64,000 nt of DNA from contig CM048844.1 of NCBI GenBank assembly GCA_026545765.1, positions 70,913,035 to 70,977,034 of the forward strand, written 5' to 3'. Below, in pieces: positions 47,700 through 59,531 of this stretch. The position numbers were made by a program, and so were the translations under genes. The notes under the pieces are model-generated. The model saw only the letters and a program-made list of their open reading frames with translations. It did no database searches and was not told where the DNA came from. This DNA comes from Plantago major. Taxonomy: Eukaryota; Streptophyta; Magnoliopsida; Lamiales; Plantaginaceae. Position 1 is the first letter of the stretch; the number at the start of each line of letters is the position of its first letter.

Positions 47700-48515
47700 T
47701 ACAAATAAGTGTGATAAAATGCAAACAAGTCCATCTTTTTCGTCTCTATGAAGTCTTGGTCTCTCCCAAGACTTTGTGAAAATATTATCAAGTCCAAATA
47801 TTATTTGACATTTGTGTCATTTTATAATTTAATAACTTAATTATTAACATTAAGTATGAGAGAGGGTCTCCAGATAACTTATCTAGATACGACCTATGTT
47901 ATCAATAAAATTATCCATGTTATTAATTAAAACATCTGTGAATAAGTTTTGTTGTAATATGCAAAAACAACAATGTTGAGAACATAGGTGTTTTGATTAA
48001 TAACATCGATGATTTTCTTGAAAATATAGGTTCGTTTCTAGATAAATTATCTAGAGAACGTATCTCAGGAGACTTACTCAATTATTAAGTAAAAAGATAT
48101 GGAAACTAACTCCATAATTATAGTATCCTATTTTTAGGAAAAACTTACCTTAATGTAACTAATTCAGTAAATTTCACCAAAAAGGTAAAATAACGTCTTC
48201 TTTACCATAGCATGATGCATTAAACACAAACATGGTACCATAGTGCACAAATAAATAGATTATTTAATTTATGGTTCCGAATAACTATAACTAAAAAAAC
48301 CATTAGTTGGTCATGATTCAATATTCTATAGTGGCTTATGCCATTCATATTCATGGTACCTAATGTTGGTGTCTTGTGTTATTATTTACTTAACCAAAGC
48401 ATGGTGCATTATATATTAACATTGTAAATTATGAACCATCAAGAGAAACTACAATATTAATAAGCAATCATGAACTAGAGAATGGTACAGTAAATTTAGT
48501 ATCGGTAGTACCTTA
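47700..48515. other. AT-rich spacer
   Basis: It has loose inverted similarity between AGATAACTTATCTAGA near 47873 and TAGATAAATTATCTAGA near 48040, possibly the ends of a small element. No coding sequence. Confidence 0.4.
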
Positions 48516-48517
48516 TA

Positions 48518-48768
48518 CTTCATCCGTCCCGCAGAACTTCATACATTTGTCATTTTTAGCCGTCCCACATAACTTCATACATTACTAAAAAAAGGAAGCT
48601 ACCCCACACCCAACAAATAATAAACAATCTCAACTTTACACACAAATTACACATTTTACCACTCAAAGTACAACTTTGTCCACTTTTTTCATACTTTATC
48701 ATTACTTTAATTTTTCGCATAAAACTGTGCACTAACCCTAATGTATGAAGTTCTCGGGACGGAGGGAG
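48518..48768. mobile_element. Stowaway-type MITE (251 bp)
   Basis: Left CTTCATCCGTCCC, right reversed CTCCCTCCGTCCC, both followed by GAACTTCATACAT. TA flanks on both sides. Confidence 0.9.
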
Positions 48769-49152
48769 TATTTATTAGTGTGTTGAAATGGTACAATGTT
48801 TTTAGTTTTGGCACAACGATATGGTACCTTATATTTATTGAGTGCATTTAGATAGTAAATTGTTTTTATTTTTTGTACAATGTGGTACCATATATATAAT
48901 GCTTTTTTATTCTATATATAGTTTGCATAATACTTTGGTTTATGTTTTCAGCCCAACATTAGGTAAGCCCATCCAACACTCGTGTATGTAAGTTTCGTGT
49001 ATGTAAGTTTCCTGAAAGATTCATGCTAGTAAAATTTTAGTCATGATAGCATGTTTTGATTGAATATGTCCATGACTTGTGATCGTTTGTACTTGTTGAT
49101 TTCTGTCTTGTGGCTGGAGTATGTTACATGTACTCTAGTTTCTCTTAAATTA

Positions 49153-50242
49153 GAGAAAATTACATATGGTACCCCTTAAATTGACCCCCTTAACAGATTG
49201 GTCTCTTCTATTCGAACAATATCAAATACCCCTACAGTTGACCAAAATCAAAATGCATTTCTCTCTCATGTCATGCTGGAATTTTTTTTTAAACTTAAAC
49301 AATGAAGTAAATCAAAAATAAAATAAAATTAATTATTCATTTTCTTTTCTATTTTCTTTTCCTTCATTGATTCCTGTTCATCTTCGTCTTCCCTTTCCCA
49401 GATTACGTTTTCTTTCTTTTTCTCTTCTCTTTTCTTTTCTTCTTCATTACATAAAACTCCACCTTGTTGGCATCATCTTCTTCGTTGGATAGAATGAAAA
49501 ACAACTACCTATCGGATTTAAGGGGCGAAAAGGACGGATTTACTCCAAATTGGAGTTCCAAATCGGAGCTATTGACTCCGTCTGGGCTATTAGACTCGAT
49601 TTCGGAGTTGTTCAACGCTTCATCTTTGGAGTTGTTCTATGACTCCGTGAGTTTAGTAACTCCGATTTGGAGAGCTTTAAATCGGAGTTTTAAGATGGTT
49701 GGATTCGTTTCATAGTTTCAGGGACTCAATTTAAAGTTTTGAGAACTTGAAATCCTTACAATTGAGAATTTAACAAACCCAATTGTAAAATTAGAAAAGT
49801 TATAGGGATTGAATTGAACTTTTAATTTTTTTGAATAATAACTAGTTGGGCCAAAGAGTTTATAGTCATTCAATTGACCCCAACTCACCAACCAATTATA
49901 TCAACGTCCCAAGATTTCTTTCCCTTAATTACATAGAGGTCCAATGTCAGTTGGAAATTAAATAAGAGAAGTAAAAAAAAACAAAAATAAAATAAAATTG
50001 AGAAACAGAAATAAAGAAACTCAAAAATCAAATTATTCAATGGTATTTTTGTTATTATCATGAACTTTAGCCAACACATCAGCAAAAAGCAAATTCATGT
50101 CATCATCAAGTTTGACTTTTGGACCTATCTGTAATATCGGAAATTGCTCAGTTCAATTTTTGGATGTAACTGTTATTGTTCGAATAGAAGGGATGAATCT
50201 GTTATTGGACCCAATTTAAGGGGTACCATCCGAAATTTGCCC
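49153..50242. mobile_element. Mutator-like non-autonomous element (1090 bp)
   Basis: Inverted ends GAGAAAATT..ATGGTACC and (reverse) GGGCAAATT..ATGGTACC, with inner inverted similarity extending to CTTCTATTCGAACAAT. A perfect 9-bp target duplication, CTTAAATTA, lies at 49144-49152 and 50243-50251. An 83-codon open frame inside (49464-49715) is Ser/Leu-rich with repeated GGAGTT text and looks non-coding. Confidence 0.85.
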
Positions 50243-50275
50243 CTTAAATTACGTGTTTTGATCAAGTAAACTATA

Positions 50276-50436
50276 CTCCCTCCGTCCTGCTTCATTAGGC
50301 CACGTTTGACTTTTTCAGTAAATCGTCTCCAACTTTGACTTCAAATTAATGTTAAACTGCAAATGTAAAATGTTCAACTAAATTATAAATTGAAACTTTA
50401 ATGACAATGTGGCCTAACAAAGCGGGGCAGAGGGAG
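50276..50436. mobile_element. Stowaway-type MITE (161 bp)
   Basis: Left CTCCCTCCGTCCTGCTTCAT then TAGGCCAC; right reversed CTCCCTCTGCCCCGCTTTGT then TAGGCCAC. TA flanks. Confidence 0.9.
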
Positions 50437-51189
50437 TATATGTCATTCTTGCCCATGAGACTATTGAGTTATGTTTACATGGTTGATCGGTCGAGAGCAC
50501 ATTGTATGTAATGGATGGGAGGTACAGTATTAGTTAAAAATCAAGTTTGTTGAAGAACAAGAATATCTTATGAAAACAAAAGTTTGACCAATGTGAGGTT
50601 GTGACTCAGAAAGGTCAAACAATTGAAGTTTTGAAGAAACTTTGTAAGCAGCAGAAAACAAGGAACCTCCTGCTTAAGGAACTCGTGCAAACAGATCTAA
50701 AAGGGGGCAAGTGGGAGCTCCCCGATTCTTGGTATTATGTTTATACAACACAACAAAACTTGAAATGTAAAGTGTCCCAATGGTAATGCTGGTTTAGTTT
50801 CATTCATGAGACTCGGTTCCACCCTCATCATTCTCAATTTCCCCTTCTATTATTCTTGTGCTTATTTCTTTTCACACTCTCACATGCTAACTTCATATAT
50901 AAATTTCGAAAACAAATACGTTATTAGTATTATTTTGCATAAATACGATTTATAGTCTAAAATTATACCCTTCCTTTATACTCTTCAAAAAAATATTCAC
51001 ATACAATAAGACTTCAACCCCATTGAAATATGGTCATCGCCACTGCCTTCAAAGGATCTTGAAGTTGCTCAATATGTTTGATACATATCAGGTTACTACA
51101 ACTCGTCCTTTTAACTTCTCTATTGCTAATACTTTAATTTCTTTTGCTTACTTATATTTTACTCAAACTTCAATAGAAAAAGGTGGTCA
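50437..51189. other. Spacer, possible start of the third-ORF relic
   Basis: A 61-codon frame at 50601-50786 has no recognisable motif. A possible intron (donor CAG|GTTACTACAA near 51093, acceptor AATAG|AAAAA near 51177) hints that the relic starts earlier. Confidence 0.35.
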
Positions 51190-51714
51190 ATGATAGCCAA
51201 GAAAATAAAGTATCATAAGAAGAAGGCAATCCACAGGAACCTTCAGAAAGCCAAGGGCTTGCTGAAAGAACAATGGTTAATAAGCTTTCAGAACACTTAT
51301 TATCTTCTTCTGGACTTCATGTTTTCAAAACTAATTGTTCTCTATCACAAGCTTCAAAAGATAATGAGGCTATTCACAACCCTGTTGTTAAACAAACATC
51401 AAAGAAGGGAATAGAAGCTCCTGGAGATTATGTAGAACTCAAAGTAGTAAATGGGTATGTTGTCAATCAACAGTTAAATGAAGTATCATTTTCACAACTT
51501 TCTCTTGCTAAAATTCTCTGCTCTTTCACTAATACTTCTTCTCTACATGCTTAAGAAAGAATGATAGCTGGCCCTTCTACTTCCAAACCTGCTAAACAAT
51601 GTGTTAAGAAATGTCAACTACAATAAGTATCAGAAGAATGCCATGCCGAAATTGTTGAAAGCATTTAAGAAATGGCAAAACCTGAGAAATCTTGATCTTT
51701 CTCAGTTGGTCACA
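51190..51714 (+). pseudogene. Third-ORF relic, left part
   Basis: Its end reads MPKLLKAFKKWQNLRNLDLS, closely matching the LPKHIKCFKKWQRLRCSDLS block of the element C third ORF. The earlier 51273-51554 frame (NEVSFSQLSLAKIL) resembles the GNVSFAQLQKAL segment of C. So this is a decayed copy of the same accessory protein from another element. It is interrupted by the solo LTR and resumes at 52554. Confidence 0.6.
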
Positions 51715-51719
51715 GTTCT

Positions 51720-52548
51720 TGAAAGTGCAAACTTTAGCTAAGTATTGGTACAATACTAACTTGGCTTAGTATTGTCACAATACTTGCTGTCTGTTCACTA
51801 GACTTTCTATTTATGGATTTTGCATTACTTCACTTTAATATAGTTCCACGTTTTTAGTTTAGTCTTAGCAGCTTTTACAGGTTCAGATGTCTTATGGTGA
51901 AGAACTCTAGGAGTTTGAATACTAGAAGACATTGAAGAAGGAAAGGAATGAGAATCCTAATCGAAGAAGGTTTCTACTTATCGAAGAACGATTCTACTTG
52001 TATTCCTACAAGGATTCTCGATGCATGGAAGACTGAGAAGAATGAGGAGAAGAACATGGAGATTCGATCTAATCAAGACTTTCAATCAAGATAGAACTAT
52101 TGTACTAGTTGGATTTATATTCACAATTATATATACTAGTCGATAGGTTCGTAGATTCATAACAAGCTTTTACGCGTAAGATAGATATTCTCTAGCAGCT
52201 TGTTTTGCATCTCTTTTACTAAGCTTTTAGTTATTCATCTTTCTCTTTGTTTGTGAGAGATCTAGCATCAAATTGGTGGCCCGATTCAAAGTGCTGAGTT
52301 GTTTGATATTCTAGATTATAGGAATATTGTCTAGATATCTTTTTGTAAATCCGTTATTCTTTATAGTGGATATTTCGCTTGTGGCTCGGCAGATTATTTA
52401 TAATCTGCTAGAAATATTTATGTCTTGTGTTCTTTACATTCCGTTGTTTAGACTCTAAGATAGTTTTTAGATATTGGTTTTGACTATTACTACAATACGT
52501 GTTTACAATATCTGTATTTGGTACTAAGTCCCGATCCATACAATTTCA
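51720..52548 (+). mobile_element. Solo LTR of the element B family (829 bp)
   Basis: Starts TGAAAGTGC, ends CAATTTCA, flanked by GTTCT at 51715-51719 and 52549-52553. There is no primer site or internal sequence, so unequal recombination between two LTRs removed the rest. It is colinear with the LTR at 13180-13990. Confidence 0.95.
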
Positions 52549-52553
52549 GTTCT

Positions 52554-52711
52554 AGATGATGCTCCCAGAAGACGTTGCTTCCTTCACCTTGAGAACTACA
52601 TTCATGCTCTCTTACCGACAGAACAATACGAGTTTGTTGAAACAATGCAAGACACTTTCCATAATACTATCAAGAGAATGCTAAAGAGGATATGTTCATA
52701 AAGGCCCCTGA
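52554..52711 (+). pseudogene. Third-ORF relic, right part
   Basis: Reads LENYIHALLPTEQYEFVET, matching LETYIHAMFPTE in element C, directly after the solo LTR target site. It ends at a stop near 52708. Confidence 0.65.
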
Positions 52712-52723
52712 AGCTACTTGATG

Positions 52724-54020
52724 AGGCATTTTTTGGACACCTCATCTTGTTCTTTTTACCGTGTTTTTTTAATCTTTAGTATAGTTTCGTCTTTATTTGT
52801 ACATAGTTTCTTGTGTTTTGCATGTTTCCACCCTTTTTGTAGATATAGCTGGTTCCAAGGAGAAATGAGGGCCAAAACGATGCATTTATATAATTTTTCT
52901 GGAGTGGACAAGCTCCAAGGCCTCGTCTAGCCATCCTGGACATGCATGGGAAGTCCGACCAGTGCAAGGAGGGCAAAAAGTGCTAACAGAGACAATAAAT
53001 TGCGTCCACCGTGTACATGGGGCTGGCGATCTCCCGCCCATGCAACAGAGAGCCAAAAATTCACTCACCACGCATGTACAGGCGGGCTGGCGATCGCCCC
53101 GCCAAAAGCGTGCGGTCGCGCGCTACGGACCGAACGATCGCCCGGTCCAAAGCACGCGGCGTTACAAATTCATCTTTTGTATTTTAAATTTCCAAATTCT
53201 ATATTTTGAATCATTCTTCATTCTTACAGCTTTTTGGAGACATTATTGAGAGCTTAGGGTTTTAGTTCATCATCCATCTGATCATGTTTGACAGTTGGAG
53301 TTTGTAATCCTCTTTATCTTCAAGATTTACATTGGTTGTTGTGATTGTAATCCACACTTTCACCCTTGTTATTCATCAAAGTTCAATACGATCTTCATTT
53401 CGATTAAGTTGTATCTTCTCATTGATTTACATTTGATTTCAGTATAGCTTGTGATGCTTTGTGTAAAACTTTATCATATCTATTGTTTGTGACACTATGG
53501 GTATTAGTAGCTAATTATTTATATGGGTGGGGGGGGGGGGGGGGGTGAATTCTCAAGCATGATAGTCTAGGGTTCTTAATATGTTGATACAATGAGAGCA
53601 TGATTGTATGTTCTTTGTGAATTAGTTTACGGGTTCCTATGTGGGGTGAGCGATCGAATGCCAACACCCAAATTCACTAGCTAGAGGAATTCGAACCCCC
53701 TGGTTGAATTCGATTGCAGAACCCATTGTCCGTAAACATTTGGTTTGTTGGTAGAATTGATGACTCTACCATTTCCAATGAAAATGACTTACTTTGTCGT
53801 ATCTTCATTGTAACATTGACTAGCTAGCTTGAGTTGAAACCACCAGCCCATATCCCTTTTGTGTGTTTTTAGTCTATTTCGCTTACAAGTGTTTAAAAAG
53901 AATAATTGGAAGTCGTAATATGTGTTACCAATTTGCTCAAGACAACAACATTTAAGTCTTTTGAGAACAACACCCGGGACAACTTATCATATCACTACGT
54001 GTTTTCTAGTGATCTTTGAT
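52724..54020 (+). repeat. Probable 5' LTR of an Athila-like gypsy element
   Basis: It lies between the third-ORF relic and a gypsy primer-site-like sequence. It starts near GAGGCATTTTTTGGACACC and contains a GC-rich stretch (52940-53160) with CpG-rich text. The exact ends are uncertain because no partner LTR is in the window. Confidence 0.55.
53529..53545. repeat. Poly-G homopolymer (17 G)
   Basis: An uninterrupted G run within the gypsy LTR region. Confidence 0.9.
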
Positions 54021-54033
54021 TTGTGCCGGGGAC
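54020..54033 (+). other. Degraded gypsy primer-binding site
   Basis: TTTGTGCCGGGGAC resembles the TTGGCGCCGTTGCCGGGGA site used by Athila-type elements, with part of the middle deleted. Confidence 0.5.
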
Positions 54034-54333
54034 TTAACTCCTTAGTTTTTGTCTTGAGAAATTGCTTTACTCGGATCTTTAATTGTGTGTGTTGTTTGAG
54101 AAGAGCTTTGGTTTCATACCTTTCCCTTTACTCATTTGAAGGTAGTTTATGCAACGGGGGTGAAACTTGAACCTTCGTACGGAGCCTCTTATCGACGATA
54201 TTGAAAGTCATAGGAGAAGGTTGAGGTTTAGTCTTGCCGGAGTGCAAGGAGGTGAAGTTGTTGAGGAATCTGATCAGAGTTTGATAGAGAGGTTGAAGAA
54301 GTTTTAGCAGAGACTCAGGTTCGACAAACAACT

Positions 54334-54936
54334 ATGGGAGATACATGTAACATTGCTGGTGTTGGAGCTAGTCGTGGTGCTCCGAGGAACACCTATCACA
54401 ATATCTTTAAAGCTCATGTTGGAGCACATCGATTGTGTATTGTTCTTTCTAAGGCATCCCGGAAGTATGAGTTGAAACCATATCTTCTTCAAGATTTATC
54501 TAAGTTCTATGGGATGGAAAATGAGGACGTTATGGACTTTTTGAAGGAGCTGGAGATGATCATAGCAGATATGCACAATACGGGGGTGGAGGATGATGAT
54601 TGGAGGACGAAGATATTCCCCATGTGCCCAGCGTACAGAGCTAAGGCATGGATGAATATGCTTTCCTAGGTCTCTTTGACTACTTGGGCTGAGATTTGTG
54701 AAGCTTTCACAGATAGGTACTATCCTTAGTCGAAGACCACCACCCTGAAGGCTAAAATCAAGGGGTTCCAGCAACTCCATGAGGAGACATTATATGAGGC
54801 TTGGGAGAGATTCAAGATACTCCAAGCCAAGTGTCCTCATCAACGCCTAAGCCTTGCGGATCTGATGCAACACTTTTATGATGGATTGGATGAGAGTCAG
54901 CAATCATATGTTGACATTTCTAGTGGTGGAAGTTGA
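54334..54936 (+). pseudogene. Athila-like gypsy gag, truncated
   Basis: An open frame of 111 codons (54334-54669) holds the start of a retrotransposon gag domain ending in AKAWMNMLS. After a stop the frame goes on with LTTWAEICEAFTDRYYP and the hallmark ETLYEAWERFKILQAKCPH and FYDGLDESQQSYVDISSGGS. These are the features of plant gypsy gag domains: A-x-x-W-L, W-x-E-L, and YEAWERFK. Two stop codons (54667 and 54727) and the loss of everything after about 54936 make it non-functional. It forms the 5' remnant of an element interrupted before its protease. Confidence 0.85.
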
Positions 54937-55310
54937 TGGGAGAAATCGCATCGCGGAACGTGTGCATGGTGACCTTTTTAAATTTTGCATATGTGTTTTC
55001 CATAAATCACCCATTCAAGGGCCTAGAACTTTTTAGCTTGGACCTCGACAGTTAAAAGTCTTCGACCGATTAACCATAGGCAGACCGATAAAACGGACTA
55101 CCCCCATTCTAAGTGTGCAGGTAGCGAGGGATACTATCCGATGAGCTTATGTACAAAACTTTTCCCCACCTTAAATATTCATTGATGAGGAGTAAGACGT
55201 ACCTCCACGTTTTTACCCCCATCAGAGGCTGTTTGGCACAAAACTTTAATGATTGTTGAGTTTTAACAGATGAAGAATAACTAGATATTAATTGAGTTGT
55301 AAAAAATTGT
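54937..55310. other. Junction region before element D
   Basis: Unrecognised sequence between the gypsy relic and element D. The five bases before element D are ATTGT, the predicted target duplication, whose partner lies outside the window. Confidence 0.5.
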
Positions 55311-56899
55311 TGTTAGGAATATCTGTTTAGATTTTGATCAGCAACCTAATGACTTATCTTAGCTCAGAAAGGTGATTAGTACTCTTAGTTCACTTGAACA
55401 CTGTAAAAGAGGAAACTCACTGAGTATGATAGTCTAGCAAATCTTGTATAGGATGTTAGGTCTCGAAATGTAATTTTTATTTTCCAAAGAAGATCAAGAA
55501 GAGGGCATTCGGCAGGAAAAGTTCAACAAATTTTGAAGACTTGAAGATTGCACAAGATTGCTGAAGACAAAGGTTTTTCAGATACCTATGACCAAATATC
55601 TTGAAGACAAGTGTTTTTAAATAAACAGTGTTACAAGAGATATCTGAGAATTAAAAGGTTTCTGAAACGGGGAAAGTGCCCACAGATATCTACACTCAGA
55701 TACCTTGGATAAAGATTATGTTTCCAGGAAACAGTATATTCTTAACAAGTGATATCTGAAGCTGTGATGATCTTTGGAAAAGGACGTGCAAAGCCTCAGA
55801 AAGCATGCATTGTTCCGTTGGCACTACAGGACAAAGTATAGTACAGTGCATTAAATACGCGGACAGAAATGTCTGAACAAAAACGGTAGCTTCTGAAAAA
55901 GAAGACAAACCTGCTACAGTACTATACTCAGATATCAATAGTTTGAATTTGATTTAAGCCTAACGGATACTATTCAAACGGCACTCAAATTCATCTATAA
56001 ATATCAACACTTAGACTGCTTGAGAACACACACTGAACTCCAAGAACACTGAATACTCACACAAGCGCTCTCAAGCAAACTACTTACCTTCAAGCTTTCT
56101 GTTGCGACCAAAGCTCTTGATTCTAAGTAGCACAAAAGTTCTAAGTGTCCTGATCCTTAACGAGCATTGTTATTTGTGAAAGAGTTGAACTAAGATTTCA
56201 TATCTAAGTTTCATTCTCTTGAACACTTACCATAGACTAACAAGATACCATACATTGCAAAGTGCATTAAGTATACTTGATTCACAGAGCTATCTGAATA
56301 ACTGAACAAGTTATTAAAGAAGCTCACCTGACAATTTACCTTAACCAACACCTTAAACGGCGTGGAGTACAGGAAGTACTTAGTTTGGGAAACTAAGGAA
56401 TAACTCCAAGGTTATTGAGCAAAGGAAGTACTTAGTTTGGGAAACTAAGGAACAACTCAAAAGGTTTCTGAGTACAGGAAGTACTTGGCTGTGAAAGTCG
56501 GGGAATAACTCAGGGGGAACACTTGGTTGGGAACCTAGTGCATTTAGGAATCAAGAAAAGATATCTGTAAGGTTACCTCATTTATATTAGTGGATTCTAG
56601 GTCTGAGAAAGACCGAAGTGGATTAGTTGAAGGATTACGCCACCTTCATATACCACTATAAAAAGACTTGTGTTATTTACTTTCTGCAGTTTATTACTTG
56701 TTTTACTTATATTGCAAAGTACTTACACTTATCTTGCTGAACACGTGCACTTATCTCAGAAAAGTCTTCCGCTCTCTGAAATTAAGTATCAGACATCTTC
56801 ACAGATATCTGAGAAACTGTGCTTATCGACAAAAGTTTTAAAAGACTATTCACCCCCCCTCCCCAATAGTCTTTTACTTTGCCGTTATCTGGACCAACA
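55311..56899 (+). repeat. 5' LTR of element D (1589 bp)
   Basis: Starts TGTTAGGAATATCTG, ends GGACCAACA. It lacks the extra AAATTTGTTGGG units seen at the start of the element C 5' LTR. The primer-proximal C-rich tract is CCCCCCCTCCCC at 56852. Confidence 0.93.
56371..56530 (+). repeat. 52-bp LTR repeat with perfect hairpin
   Basis: GGAAGTACTTAGTTTGGGA units occur at 56373 and 56425, with a diverged third unit near 56478. Each of the first two contains TTAGTTTGGGAAACTAA, a 7-bp stem with loop GGG (56380-56396, 56432-56448). Element C LTRs have the matching array near 16240-16440 and 29990-30180. Confidence 0.85.
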
Positions 56900-56901
56900 A
56901 G

Positions 56902-56913
56902 TGGTATCAGAGC
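56902..56913 (+). other. Primer-binding site of element D
   Basis: TGGTATCAGAGC, complementary to initiator tRNA-Met, two bases after the LTR. Confidence 0.95.
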
Positions 56914-57017
56914 AGGAGGTTCCCAAGCCTTCTGCATTGAACCTAGATCCTAGATAAGTGCCCACTAACTTCTTTTCACCTACACTTGATTCGTTTGTTT
57001 AGTGTGTTTGCTGCAGG

Positions 57018-59513
57018 ATGTCTTTAAGTGACGCCCCAATTCTCAAGCCAGAGAATTATGAGAAATGGAAGAACAACATGATGCTCCACCTAGAAGCCAT
57101 CGATTTAAAATGATCAAGTAATAAAGAATGGCCCAATAGTCATTCAACAACTCAAGCAAGTCATAGAGGTTTCTAATGGTAGAGACAGAGAACAAAGTGA
57201 TGGGTCTTCACGCATGCATCAACCATTGGGAGACCCGCCAACAAGTTATTTACTGAACCAAAGCTCAGAGAACTCGGACATCGGAAGATGCCAAGAGAAA
57301 TAGATTGACCAGACAGTTCGTAATATCATCATACGTTCTACTCCAGAGCACATACAGTGTAAACTGTGGGGTGCAAAAATGGCGAAAGTGGCCTGGCAAC
57401 TGATTGAAGAAATCTGTGCTGGCACTGAAAAAACAAAGGAAAATAAGTTCGAAGTTTTGAAGCTAAAATTCCAAAACTTTAAACAAGGTCCCACAGAGAC
57501 TCTTGAAGAACTAGATTTCCGGTTTACAACACTTATGAGTGACATGGCTGCACTTGGTGAAAGTAATAGATATACCCAGTCAGAAAAGATTAAAACCATT
57601 GTGAGAAGTCTAAATCATAACTGGGAACACACAAAGTTTTTCTACTTTAACCAAGGAATGCCAGATATCACTCCTGTGGAACTTTTCTCTCACCTTGCCA
57701 CTGTTGACTATGAGACAACTCAAAGGGAACAAACAACTGAGAAGTTGCAGAGTGTTGCTCTAGTTGCTCAAGGAACTTCTTAAAGAAGAAAGGCAAGGAT
57801 GTGACTGAGGATGCTCTTGTTGTAATGCAAATGGGAAAATATGTCAGTCAAGAAATTGAGAGAAGAAAAGCTAAAGAGAAGCTGAAAAAGCATCTAGGCT
57901 CAAACTATCACCAGTACAAAAATATGCAAAGCTCGCTGAACAAGCCAGCTCAAACAAAGATCAAATCGAGGAAGCAAAAAACGGAAATGATATCTGTTTC
58001 TATTGTCAGAAACCTGGTCATTTCAAGAAGGATTGTCCTGCCTTCAACAAACTTAAGACAGGTGACAAGAAAGATAGAAGAATCTTCAAAAGAAGTCAAA
58101 GAGCTATGCACACTGAAGAAAGGAAAAAGATTCAACTCCAACTGGATGCTCTAGATATTGAGTCTGATTCTGAGGATGAGGATTCAGATGATTCCACACT
58201 GCCTTCCCCAGAAATATGCGGTGTTTCTCATGAAGTAATTTGACTTTGGTCAAAAGAAGAAAGAAGTGTGTGGAATGGCCGAAGAAATCTTCCCAGATAT
58301 CTCCAACATTGAACCTTGTCTAATGGCTGATGAGGTAACACTTACTTCCTGTTATACTTATGAAAGTGATGAAGAAGGAATCAAAATCTCAGAAAAGAAA
58401 TTGATCTTTACAAAAGAGAATTTCTAATGTTCCGAGCTAGAGCCGAAAATTTCGAAGAAGAAAAGAATTCTCTTGCAAAGGAAAATTCTAAATTAATCAA
58501 GATATCTGAGAAAAAGGATGCTGAAAATGCATTTCTCAAGGCTCAGATATCTGAGACCGAAAAGTCACATAAAGAAGCAATGGCCAATCTTCAAAAGAAA
58601 TACGAAGGTCTTCTTTCTGAGAATAAGGAACTCAAAAAGAAAGAACTATCCTTTCAATCTTATGCCAAAGCTAGTGACACTCTTACTGAAGTACAATCTT
58701 ATTTAAGAGATCCTTCAGAAAAGAGAGGACTTGGGCTGGACACACACACAGACAGTTCCACCACTCTGAATAAGAGTAATGAAGGACTAACATTCGTCAG
58801 TGCTCAGCAAGGTGAATCCCAAACAATCTATGACGTCGAAAGCTAAGATTGTTGACAAAGGAAAGGCAGTTGCGACCAAGCCTTTGTGGGAAAAACAAGT
58901 CCAAAAGAAAACTGTGGGAAATGTCTCTGAAAAGAAACATAACACTGAGAAGTGCAATCACCTACAATGCTATGTCTCTCAAAAAGGAAAAATTGCAGGA
59001 GCTGGCAAATTTTCTTATGTCACGTTTTCTGGAAAGAAAATTGATCATCCAGAGACTAGCAAAGCTGCTGAGAAGAGATCTCAGACAACATCAGGTGCTC
59101 GGAATGGTATTGGCTATAAAGCCATCGGGAAACAACTTGCTCGCGAATACAAACAAGAGCAAGAACGATGGTTAAAGGCTAGAATTGCTCACATCAATTA
59201 TCAGAATTGGAAGATAAATCAAGCCACTGAAAATCTGAATGCCAGGGCTAGAAGAAATCTGGCTAGGAAAGCTAAGTTTGCTGGAAAGCAGACTCAGAAA
59301 TCTGACAGGTATCTGAAAGCACCAAATGGAGCACCTAGGAACACACCAAGGAAGAAAATAGTTCTTAACAACAATGATACTAATCATTTAACTAAGATTC
59401 CTCCTTATGTTCCTGTTAGACAAAAGAATGTTCCTAAGAAATTCATTCAAAAATGGATTCCTACTGGAAGATTCTTTAATCCAGATGGTTCCATTGTTGG
59501 TATGAGAACCTAA
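57018..59513 (+). pseudogene. Gag of element D, broken
   Basis: It starts MSLSDAPILKPENYEKW at 57018 and meets a stop near 57110. The gag core resumes at 57379-57783 (KFEVLKLKFQNFKQGPTETL, PVELFSHLATVDYE), the usual copia gag helical domain. A CCHC zinc knuckle, CFYCQKPGHFKKDC, lies at 57995-58036 in another frame. A Lys/Glu-rich coiled coil spans 58427-58700. A basic C-terminal part runs 58800-59513 with the end motif QKWIPTGRFFNPDGS. The protein is unusually long for copia gag, as in Sireviruses. At least four frame changes are present, so the copy depends on others for particles. Confidence 0.85.
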
Positions 59514-59531
59514 TCTCCTGTTTCCTGTTTT

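Noticed and set aside
47573..47797. Frame encoding repeated FRGSLGRFDS
   Set aside because: Translation of the 30-bp tandem repeat.
52946..53249. Overlapping frames in GC-rich DNA
   Set aside because: Inside the gypsy LTR; long only because the segment is GC-rich and lacks stops by chance.
56902..56913. tRNA-Met-like sequence
   Set aside because: It is only the 12-base primer-binding site, with no cloverleaf.
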